From: SIG588 sp964515215
GTDB lineage: Bacteria; Bacillota; Clostridia; Oscillospirales; Acutalibacteraceae
DNA length: 12,404 bases
Assembly (NCBI GenBank): GCA_964515215.1
Contig: CAZESL010000069.1
Span: 1 to 12,404, forward strand
Reading direction: 5' to 3'
In this document: positions 6,192-12,404 of the stretch, one piece after another
Position numbering within the stretch: position 1 is the stretch's first letter
Layout: the number at the start of each line of letters is the position of its first letter
Position numbers and translations under genes: made by a program
Notes under the pieces: model-generated
Databases searched by the model: none
Told to the model about the DNA's origin: nothing
Seen by the model: only the letters and a program-made list of their open reading frames with translations

Positions 6192-6842
6192 TCACAGACG
6201 GTCGAACCACGACAGCCATTCGGCGGCGTGGTCACCGTCGGTGGAGGAAAGTTCAAGCGACAGCATATAACTGTCTTTGATGACGTAAACGAAGAGGTCG
6301 GTCTGTACGTTTTCGCCGCCGCCCCACAGCACTTTCAGTGCAGGGATCTCCGTGCCGTCCAACGTGACGTCAACGCTCTCAAAGGAGAGGTCGGGGACCC
6401 CTTCGAGCATCGACGTCTGCATAGTGCGGTATTCCTCTGCCGTGGGTAAAAAGTCGTACATCGTCGCCATGTTCTCCACCCGCACGGCGATGGAGTTGCC
6501 GGTGCTCTCCTGCACCGCGTACATATCGTAAAATTCCTGCGCACGGTTTACCGCATCGGCGTAGGTTTCGCCGTCCGCCATCGATAAAATGGGCAGATTG
6601 CGGTCGGCGATCTCGTCGTTGTCGAACAGATCCCAGCCGTCTGCCGGAGTGAAAGCAATACCAAAATGGGTGTTTTTGTAGGTGACACCGTCGTTTTCGC
6701 CCACAAGCGGTGCGGTGGTCGTCGCGGTCGCGGTGGTCGTGACCGTAGCGGTAGTGTCGTCGGGCGTGTTCCCGGGGGCGCGATCACACGCCGTGAGGGA
6801 AACGCTCAAAACGAATGCCAACAGAAATGCACATTTTTTCAT
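6192..6842 (-). CDS. Lipoprotein with Thr-rich linker and PsbP-like C-terminal domain, function unknown
   Basis: The 216-residue protein starts with a signal peptide M-K-K-C...L-T-A-C, giving a lipobox at residues 16-19 and lipidated Cys19. A threonine/alanine-rich linker covers about residues 27-45. The remaining domain opens with Y-K-N-T-H-F-G-I-A-F-T-P and contains G-W-D-L-F; that pattern resembles the small alpha/beta PsbP-like domains seen in many Gram-positive lipoproteins (a resemblance, not a firm match). The end shows V-T-L-D-G-T-E-I-P-A-L-K-V and a final W-L-S-W-F-D-R-L. It is the second gene of a two-gene unit: AAGGAGG overlaps the upstream gene's stop codon and the spacing is 12 bases. 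It probably sits on the outer membrane face. No catalytic motif is visible, and I do not recognise a function. Confidence 0.85.
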   Translation of the reverse strand: MKKCAFLLAFVLSVSLTACDRAPGNTPDDTTATVTTTATATTTAPLVGENDGVTYKNTHFGIAFTPADGWDLFDNDEIADRNLPILSMADGETYADAVNRAQEFYDMYAVQESTGNSIAVRVENMATMYDFLPTAEEYRTMQTSMLEGVPDLSFESVDVTLDGTEIPALKVLWGGGENVQTDLFVYVIKDSYMLSLELSSTDGDHAAEWLSWFDRL

Positions 6843-6854
6843 AGCAGATCCTCC

Positions 6855-7532
6855 TTACTCGGTCAAGGCACCGCCGACATAGATCTTGTACGAGTCGTAC
6901 GCCGCATCGGTGTCCACGTTTTCGGTCTCACTCTCTCCCGCCGCGGGCGAAAAATAGGTGATATCAAAATCCACTACCGTCTCGCCGCTGAAGTACAGCA
7001 CATAACCTGCGAATGCGTTCGCATCACGGGCGGAAGTGTTGGTGCAGGTCAGAAATTCCACACCGTTTTCACTCACTTCAAAAGCACAGGAAAGTGCGGC
7101 GGGCGCCTTTTGCGTGCCGTATACGTTTGCGGTGTAGCGGATCGTATCAAAAGCGGCTTGCGGTGTAAAATAAATAGCGTAGGTGGCACCGCTTGCCAGA
7201 ATTTCGATATCGTCACTTTCGGTGTAGGCGGTCGTACCGCCTTTAAGAAAGTCGGCGGTGACGGTGATGTATAGGTCGCGGTCGGACCCGTTGGTGATTT
7301 CGTAAAAAACGCATTGTTCACCATCGGCGGCGGTGTAGATATACTCGCGGGTGGTGAGCTGTGCAAGCAGAGCCGCTTCATCGAATCCCGAAGAGGCGGT
7401 CGTAGTGGTCGTGGTAGCGGTTGTGGTGGCGGTCGCATCGTCGGTTTTTGTTGTATCCCCACACGCGCAAAGCAGCGGACTAAGGCATAGCAATGCGCAC
7501 GATAAAGCAATGCGGCGCAAACAGATGGTCAT
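6855..7532 (-). CDS. Lipoprotein with poly-Thr linker, function unknown
   Basis: The 225-residue product has a Cys-rich signal peptide ending L-L-C-A-C, with Cys24 the likely lipidated residue; the lipobox L-C-A-C is slightly unusual at its second place. A linker of Asp, Ala and Thr follows (about 26-48, with a run of six Thr). The rest, rich in beta-type strands (for example E-Q-C-V-F-Y-E-I-T-N and L-Y-I-T-V-T-A-D-F), may be an immunoglobulin-like or similar sandwich; I cannot name a family. An upstream in-frame TTG at 7547 was rejected because GGAGG (7545-7541) lies within that extension, eight bases before the ATG at 7532. It is first in the unit with the lipoprotein gene ending at 6192. 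A promoter lies between it and mfd, but no terminator does, so read-through from mfd is possible. Confidence 0.85.
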   Translation of the reverse strand: MTICLRRIALSCALLCLSPLLCACGDTTKTDDATATTTATTTTTTASSGFDEAALLAQLTTREYIYTAADGEQCVFYEITNGSDRDLYITVTADFLKGGTTAYTESDDIEILASGATYAIYFTPQAAFDTIRYTANVYGTQKAPAALSCAFEVSENGVEFLTCTNTSARDANAFAGYVLYFSGETVVDFDITYFSPAAGESETENVDTDAAYDSYKIYVGGALTE

Positions 7533-7568
7533 AGTGTAAACCTCCAATATGAATAAAGATCATCATTT

Positions 7569-7596
7569 ATTGTAGCAAATCGTAACAAAAAGTCAA
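7569..7596 (-). promoter_or_regulatory. Promoter of the two-lipoprotein operon, overlapping the end of mfd
   Basis: The minus strand has TTGACT (7596-7591), a 16-base spacer and TACAAT (7574-7569), with an extended -10 TG one base before the hexamer. The -35 box overlaps the mfd stop codon. Transcription would start near 7562. Confidence 0.6.
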
Positions 7597-10500
7597 GCCG
7601 TTTTTTCGGCGGCTTCCAACGCTTCACGCAACGTGTCGAGCGGGGTGAGCCCTTTTTTCATTTTTACCGCGTAATACGGTTTTTTACCGGCGCTGATCAT
7701 CACGCGCCCTGCGAGAGCGGCGGTCATCCGCCCGCCCAGTGCCATATCGAGCGTTTTGGGATAGAGCAGCAGGCTGTCGCCCTGCTGTTTGACTTCCACG
7801 ATGCCCAGCCCCGCCGCCATGTTGCGCAGAAGGGCGACGTCGATCAACCCCTGCACCGCCTCGGGCGGTTCGCCGAAGCGGTCGATCAGCTCGTCGTACA
7901 CGTCGAGCGAATCTTCCATTGTGCGGATATCCGCAATACGGCGGTAGACCCCCAAGCGTTGTGCGTTTTCGCGGATGTAATCATCGGGAATGTGCGCCGA
8001 TACCGCAAGGTCGATGAGACATTCCGCATCGGGAGTGTCTTCCGTGCGACCCGTCTTTTCTTGCTCCACCGCATCCGCCAAGAGGCGCAGATACATATCG
8101 TATCCCACCGCTTCCATGTGACCGTGCTGTTGCGCACCGAGCAGATTGCCTGCACCGCGGATCTCCATATCCCGCATGGCGATCTTGAAGCCCGCACCGA
8201 ATTCGGTGAATTCCCGCATCGCGTCCAAGCGCTTTTCCGATACGTCGGACAAGGCTTTGCCGCGCTGGAAGGTGAGGTAGGCAAACGCACGGCGGGAGGA
8301 ACGTCCCACCCGCCCGCGGATCTGATGCAACTGGGACAGGCCGAAACGGTCGGCATTTTCAATGATGAGGGTGTTGACGTTCGGAATATCCACGCCCGTT
8401 TCAATGATGGTGGTGCACACGAGCACGTCGATCTCGTGTTCGAGCATCTGCTGCCAGATGTCCGACAGCTGTTCTTCGCTCATTTTTCCGTGGGCAAAGG
8501 CGATGCGCGCTTCGGGAATACGCATCTGCAGTCCCGCCGCTACCCGCTCGATGCTCTCCACGCGGTTGTGCAGATAGTACACCTGCCCGTCACGGCGCAG
8601 TTCGCGGCGAATGGCGTCCGCGATAATGCCGTTGTCGTGTTCCAGTACGTAGGTCTGCACGGGGCGGCGGTCCTGCGGCGCTTCTTCCAAAATAGACATA
8701 TCGCGAATACCGCTCATCGCCATGTTCAGCGTGCGGGGAATGGGGGTCGCCGAAAGCGTCAGCACGTCCACCGTGGGGGCGATCTCTTTAATGCGCTCTT
8801 TTTGTGCCACGCCGAAGCGTTGCTCTTCGTCCACGATAAACAAGCCGAGGTCGCGGAATTTGACGTCCTTCGAAAGCAGACGGTGGGTGCCCACCAAAAT
8901 ATCGATCTCGCCGCAGGCGACCTGCCGCAGGATCTCCTCTTGCTGTTTCGGGGTGCGGAAGCGGGAGATCATCTCCACCTTCACGGGAAACCCTTCCATG
9001 CGGCGGCAGATGGTGTTGTAGTGCTGAAACGCCAAAATGGTGGTCGGCACCAAAATGACGCACTGTTTGCTGTTGGTCACGCACTTGAAGGCGGCGCGCA
9101 ACGCCACTTCCGTTTTGCCGAAGCCCACGTCGCCGCAGAGCAGGCGGTCCATCGGCACGGGGCGTTCCATATCCGCTTTGATCTCGGCGGTACAACGGAG
9201 TTGGTCTTCGGTCTCCTCGTATGCGAAGTGTCGTTCAAAATCCCCCTGCCACGCGCCGTCTTCATCAAACGCAAAACCTTTGGTCGCCATACGGGCGGAG
9301 TAAAGGGCAATGAGTTGTTTCGCGATATCCTTCACCGCGGTGCGCACCCGCACCTTCGCTTTTTGCCACTCCTGCCCGCCTAAGCGGTGCAGTTTTAAGG
9401 TGACGTCCTCTTTGGTGCCGATATATTTGGATACCAAGTCGAGTTGGGTGACGGGGACGTAGAGGGTGTCGCCCTTGTCGTAGCGCAGTTTCAAATAATC
9501 TTTCACCACGCCCTGCACCGCCAATTGGTGGATCCCTTCGTAGATGCCGATACCGTGGGCGGCGTGTACGACGTAATCCCCTGCCGTCAGTTCCGAAATG
9601 CTGTGGATCTGCGCTCCTTTACTTTGCCGCTTGGTTTTGTGGGTGCGGCGTGCCGAAGCGGCACGCCCGTGGGTGATGACACACCACGCGGCATCGGGAA
9701 GTTCAAACCCGCTTGAAAGTCCGCCGTGGGTCACGACGACCCGCCGCGCCAGCGGCTTTTCGGGGTGCGGGGCGTAGAGCGCGGGGATCCCCGCTTTTTG
9801 CAGATCTTCCGCGAGCACGGTGGCGGCACGCTCTTCCTGTCCCGCGAGCACCACGCACGCCATGCCGCGGTTCAAGTGGTCGCGCAGATCGTCGCACAGC
9901 ACCTCCACACTGCCCGACCACACGGGCAGTTGATGGGCGGTGAGGTTATAAAGCGCCTTCATCGCCCATTCGGACGAGCGGGCGAACGCATCCAGCGTGA
10001 TACAGCCCTTTTGCAGGCGGTGGGCGAGTGTCTCCCAATCCATCGCGTAGGCGGTGAGCCCGCGGCAGAGTTGCCCTTCCGCCAAAAGCGCGGTAATGTC
10101 CTCCTCCATCTGCCACAGATAGGTGCGGGCGCGCTCTTTCACCTTCGCGGGTTCGCACAGCACGGGGAGGGCATCCTCCGCAAAATCGAACACGGTCGCG
10201 GGGGTGTCGTACAAAAGAGGAATGTATTTGTCGAGTGAAGCGGGGGAGGTGCCGCGGCACAGCCGTTCGGCATCCGCTTCCAGGGCGGGGGCGGCGGCCG
10301 CCGCACGGCCTTTCAGTCCCGCCGCGAGTGCGCGGATCTTTTCCGCAAGAGCGGTGGGTCGGTCGCACAAGATCTCCGCCGCAGGCGGCACCGATACCGC
10401 GTCGAGCGGGTCGGTGCGTCGCTGAGTGAGCGGGTCGAAGTACGAAAGCGTATCGACGGTATCGCCCCACAACTCCATACGCAAGGGGGCGGCACCGTCC

Positions 10501-11051
10501 GCCGCCCAGATATCCACAATGCCGCCACGCACCGAAAACTGACCCGCACTTTCCACCTGCGCACACCGCTCGTATCCCGCGGCGGTGAGCGTCTCGGGCA
10601 GGTCTTCCATCGGCAGGGCTTGCCCCGCCATGAAATCTAAGGTGTGCTCCAGCAACGCATCGGGGGTGAGGGTGTACTGCATCGCGGCGTCGGCGGTGGC
10701 GATGATGTGGTCAACGTCGCCGTTCAAAAACCGTGCCAGTGCGCCGAGCCGCTGTTGTTCGTATTCGCGGGAGACCGATTCCACCTGCCGAAGCGATAAG
10801 TCGCGCCCGACGAGGGTACACACGCGCTCACCGAGCGCGGTGAGGTCTTCCGAAAGGCGGGTGCCTTCCGCTTCCTCACCCACCAAAATGAGCATACGTC
10901 GCCCCGTCGCTTCCCGCAGACCGTGAAGCAACAACGCTTTGTGTACCGTACCCACGCCGGTCACGGCGGCGGGCAGACGGTCGGCGGCAACGTCCGCCGT
11001 GAGGCGGGCGAAGGCGGGAAGGTCCCGCAATCCGTTTGAAAATAAGGACAT
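7593..11051 (-). CDS. mfd: Transcription-repair coupling factor Mfd
   Basis: Mfd is the DNA translocase that removes RNA polymerase stalled at lesions and hands the site to UvrA for nucleotide excision repair. The 1152-residue length matches the family (about 1150-1180). In order: a UvrB-like N-terminal module without a working ATPase (about 1-340); an RNA-polymerase interaction domain of CarD/RID type around G-D-Y-V-V-H-A-A-H-G-I-G (491-502); a RecG-like translocase with Walker A G-D-V-G-F-G-K-T (640-647), D-E-E-Q (741-744), the T-T-I-I-E-T-G-V-D-I-P segment and motif VI Q-I-R-G-R-V-G-R (910-917); and a C-terminal TRCF domain. The ATG at 11051 follows GAGG embedded in the pth stop codon. It lies six bases after pth in the usual clostridial/Bacillus pth-mfd order. 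Confidence 0.98.
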   Translation of the reverse strand: MSLFSNGLRDLPAFARLTADVAADRLPAAVTGVGTVHKALLLHGLREATGRRMLILVGEEAEGTRLSEDLTALGERVCTLVGRDLSLRQVESVSREYEQQRLGALARFLNGDVDHIIATADAAMQYTLTPDALLEHTLDFMAGQALPMEDLPETLTAAGYERCAQVESAGQFSVRGGIVDIWAADGAAPLRMELWGDTVDTLSYFDPLTQRRTDPLDAVSVPPAAEILCDRPTALAEKIRALAAGLKGRAAAAAPALEADAERLCRGTSPASLDKYIPLLYDTPATVFDFAEDALPVLCEPAKVKERARTYLWQMEEDITALLAEGQLCRGLTAYAMDWETLAHRLQKGCITLDAFARSSEWAMKALYNLTAHQLPVWSGSVEVLCDDLRDHLNRGMACVVLAGQEERAATVLAEDLQKAGIPALYAPHPEKPLARRVVVTHGGLSSGFELPDAAWCVITHGRAASARRTHKTKRQSKGAQIHSISELTAGDYVVHAAHGIGIYEGIHQLAVQGVVKDYLKLRYDKGDTLYVPVTQLDLVSKYIGTKEDVTLKLHRLGGQEWQKAKVRVRTAVKDIAKQLIALYSARMATKGFAFDEDGAWQGDFERHFAYEETEDQLRCTAEIKADMERPVPMDRLLCGDVGFGKTEVALRAAFKCVTNSKQCVILVPTTILAFQHYNTICRRMEGFPVKVEMISRFRTPKQQEEILRQVACGEIDILVGTHRLLSKDVKFRDLGLFIVDEEQRFGVAQKERIKEIAPTVDVLTLSATPIPRTLNMAMSGIRDMSILEEAPQDRRPVQTYVLEHDNGIIADAIRRELRRDGQVYYLHNRVESIERVAAGLQMRIPEARIAFAHGKMSEEQLSDIWQQMLEHEIDVLVCTTIIETGVDIPNVNTLIIENADRFGLSQLHQIRGRVGRSSRRAFAYLTFQRGKALSDVSEKRLDAMREFTEFGAGFKIAMRDMEIRGAGNLLGAQQHGHMEAVGYDMYLRLLADAVEQEKTGRTEDTPDAECLIDLAVSAHIPDDYIRENAQRLGVYRRIADIRTMEDSLDVYDELIDRFGEPPEAVQGLIDVALLRNMAAGLGIVEVKQQGDSLLLYPKTLDMALGGRMTAALAGRVMISAGKKPYYAVKMKKGLTPLDTLREALEAAEKTA

Positions 11052-11057
11052 AATATA

Positions 11058-11654
11058 TTACCTCGAAAAACGGTTCATCGCCGCATCCACCGAATCTTCC
11101 ACGATCAGGCAGGCGGCGTCGGCGGCACGGCGGGCGGCGTCCGCGACCAACGGTGCTTCCTCTTTGGTGAATTTCGACAGCACCCATGCCGCAAGATCGT
11201 ACTCGGGGTGCGGCTTTTCGCCCACACCGATCTTCACCCGCGGGAATTTGTCACTGCCGCACAGCTGAATGATGCTGGCCATCCCTTTCTGACCGCCCGC
11301 ACTGCCCGACCGCCGCACGCGAACGGTACCGACGGGCAGGGAGATATCGTCAAACATCACGAGCACGCGCTCGGGCGGGAGTTTGTAGAAATTCATCGCT
11401 TCCCGCACCGCTTCACCGCTGTTGTTCATATAGGTCTGCGGCATCATGAGCAGCACCTTGTGCTCGCCGATGACGGCCTCGCCGCAAAAGGACTTGTACT
11501 TTACGCGATCCACCCGCACCGAGAGTTTTTCCGCGAGCGCTTCCAACGCGGCAAAGCCTGTGTTGTGGCGGGTGCCGACGTATTTTTTATCGGGGTTGCC
11601 CAGCCCCACGATGAGCCAATCCACGGGACCTGCGGGCTTCTTTTTGAAGAACAT
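11058..11654 (-). CDS. pth: Peptidyl-tRNA hydrolase
   Basis: Pth recycles tRNAs by cleaving the ester bond of peptidyl-tRNA that has dropped off the ribosome. The 198-residue cytosolic protein shows the family motifs G-L-G-N-P (17-21, Asn20), the catalytic His30 in T-R-H-N-T-G-F, Y-M-N-N-S-G (Asn77), Asp102 in V-M-F-D-D-I-S-L-P-G-type context, and S-G-S-A-G-G-Q-K-G-M. An in-frame GTG at 11666 would add four residues, but GAGGTGAT overlaps it, so the ATG at 11654 is the better start. A short N-terminal extension (F-F-K-K-K-P) precedes the usual beginning. It is the first gene of the pth-mfd unit. Confidence 0.97.
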   Translation of the reverse strand: MFFKKKPAGPVDWLIVGLGNPDKKYVGTRHNTGFAALEALAEKLSVRVDRVKYKSFCGEAVIGEHKVLLMMPQTYMNNSGEAVREAMNFYKLPPERVLVMFDDISLPVGTVRVRRSGSAGGQKGMASIIQLCGSDKFPRVKIGVGEKPHPEYDLAAWVLSKFTKEEAPLVADAARRAADAACLIVEDSVDAAMNRFSR

Positions 11655-11716
11655 GGTTCGTATCACCTCAAACGGGAAATGCGGGCATAGAGGTCTCCCT
11701 CGATGTCCGTATCCCT

Positions 11717-11745
11717 ATTATGACAGAGTGAAACGGGATTTGCAA
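11717..11745 (-). promoter_or_regulatory. Promoter of the pth-mfd operon
   Basis: On the minus strand TTGCAA (11745-11740), a 17-base spacer and CATAAT (11722-11717) form a plausible sigma-A promoter. The start of transcription would be near 11710, giving a leader of about 55 bases. This is a third occurrence of TTGCAA as a -35 box in the window. Confidence 0.6.
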
Positions 11746-11838
11746 GCGAAAAAGTGCATTATTTTTCACATACCACGCACAATTTTACGGATTTTTTGAG
11801 TAAAATACCACGATTTCAAAATTTTTTAGAAAAACCTA

Positions 11839-11867
11839 TGGAAAAATTTTTAAAAGGGTGTTATAAT
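11839..11867 (+). promoter_or_regulatory. Extended -10 promoter of ppdK
   Basis: A perfect TATAAT (11862-11867) is preceded by TG one base before it (11859-11860), a strong extended -10. The -35 region TGGAAA (11839-11844) at 17-base spacing is weak. The DNA upstream (11761-11855) is very A/T-rich and may act as an UP element. The leader of about 65 bases contains a hairpin. Confidence 0.75.
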
Positions 11868-11882
11868 GAATCCGTTACTGTG

Positions 11883-11912
11883 GAGCGCCCTGTGAATCTC
11901 AACGCTCACAGG
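11883..11912 (+). promoter_or_regulatory. Hairpin(s) in the ppdK leader
   Basis: CCTGTGA (11889-11895) and TCACAGG (11906-11912) form a perfect seven-pair stem with a ten-base loop. A competing five-pair stem GAGCG (11883-11887)/CGCTC (11903-11907) shares bases with it. No T run follows, so it is not a terminator; it may stabilise the mRNA or shape the leader. Confidence 0.45.
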
Positions 11913-11938
11913 CAAAAAAATTCAGGAGGAATGAAAAC

Positions 11939-12404
11939 ATGAGTCACAAGTATGTATACCTGTTTTCCGAGGGCGACGCTTCGATGCGTGAGCTGCTCGG
12001 CGGTAAGGGTGCGAACCTGGCGGAAATGACCAAGATCGGTCTGCCGGTGCCGCAGGGCTTTACCATTTCCACTGAGGCTTGCACTCAGTACTATGAGGAC
12101 GGCCGCAAGATCAATGATGAGATCCAGGCACAGATCATGGAATACATCACCAAGATGGAAGAAGTCGTCGGCAAGAAGTTCGGCGATAAGGAGAACCCGC
12201 TGCTCGTTTCGGTGCGTTCGGGTGCGCGTGCTTCCATGCCCGGTATGATGGATACCATTTTGAACCTCGGTCTGAACGAAGAAGTCGTGGAGACCATGGC
12301 TGCGAAGTCGGGCAACGCTCGTTGGGCGTACGACTGCTATCGCCGCTTTATCCAGATGTACTCCGACGTCGTTATGGAAGTCGGTAAGAAGTACTTCGAG
12401 GAAC
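11939..12404 (+). CDS. ppdK: Pyruvate, phosphate dikinase, N-terminal part (cut by window edge)
   Basis: Pyruvate phosphate dikinase interconverts PEP, AMP and PPi with pyruvate, ATP and phosphate, and in anaerobic clostridia serves PPi-linked glycolysis. The visible 155 residues begin M-S-H-K-Y-V-Y-L-F and contain the nucleotide-binding-domain motif L-G-G-K-G-A-N-L-A-E-M (20-30) and V-R-S-G-A-R-A-S-M-P-G-M-M-D-T (92-106), both diagnostic of the family. The full enzyme is normally close to 880 residues, so most lies beyond the right edge. The ATG is fixed by AGGAGG (11924-11929), nine bases upstream. Codon choice is more biased (AAG, GGT, CTG, GAA) than in the neighbours, which fits a highly expressed gene. 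It stands alone and diverges from pth. Confidence 0.96.
   Translation, partial: MSHKYVYLFSEGDASMRELLGGKGANLAEMTKIGLPVPQGFTISTEACTQYYEDGRKINDEIQAQIMEYITKMEEVVGKKFGDKENPLLVSVRSGARASMPGMMDTILNLGLNEEVVETMAAKSGNARWAYDCYRRFIQMYSDVVMEVGKKYFEE

Noticed and set aside
7959..9383. A 474-codon plus-strand frame
   Set aside because: It is entirely antisense to mfd, where conserved motifs prove the minus-strand frame; such mirror frames are common in GC-rich coding DNA.
11754..11942. A 62-codon plus-strand frame ending in an ATGA overlap with ppdK
   Set aside because: It spans the A/T-rich promoter, the -10 box and the leader of ppdK, and has no ribosome site at its start.

Overview
The window looks like chromosomal DNA from an anaerobic Gram-positive bacterium of the class Clostridia, most likely a moderately GC-rich member of the Oscillospirales/Ruminococcaceae type. 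This placement is inferred from gene content: strong AGGAGG-type ribosome binding sites, a YwlE-type phosphatase, Gram-positive lipoproteins with threonine-rich linkers, and pyruvate phosphate dikinase as a strongly expressed glycolytic gene. No marker gene here fixes the genus.

Layout from left to right. Positions 1-322 hold no complete gene. They contain the 5' half of a serine tRNA (CGA anticodon) on the minus strand, behind a perfect-consensus promoter with an A/T-rich upstream element. The tRNA sequence stops abruptly just after the anticodon loop, suggesting a junction with something inserted or rearranged. Positions 323-568 encode a tiny threonine-repeat lipoprotein (plus strand), followed by a strong terminator. 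Positions 613-4112 are a tight four-gene minus-strand operon: a YwlE-like low-molecular-weight phosphatase, the N-acetyltransferase RimI, the tRNA t6A enzyme TsaD, and a membrane-anchored parvulin/PrsA-like foldase. A compact divergent promoter region separates it from a plus-strand GH13 alpha-glucan hydrolase (4249-6132), which ends at a bidirectional terminator. Positions 6192-7532 are two minus-strand lipoproteins of unknown function in one operon. Positions 7593-11654 are pth and mfd (minus strand, one operon). From 11939 to the right edge runs the start of ppdK (plus strand).

The recognisable genes are housekeeping: translation quality and tRNA modification (tsaD, rimI, pth), transcription-coupled repair (mfd), protein folding and export (the foldase), glucan breakdown and PPi-linked glycolysis (GH13 enzyme, ppdK). 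I see no obvious defence island, CRISPR array, insertion sequence or new multi-gene system. The points worth a second look are the interrupted tRNA-Ser at the left edge, the three lipoproteins with threonine linkers, the acidic-tailed foldase, and a divergent promoter region in which both -35 boxes are the palindrome TTGCAA. Many long open frames antisense to real genes are shadows caused by GC-rich codon use.
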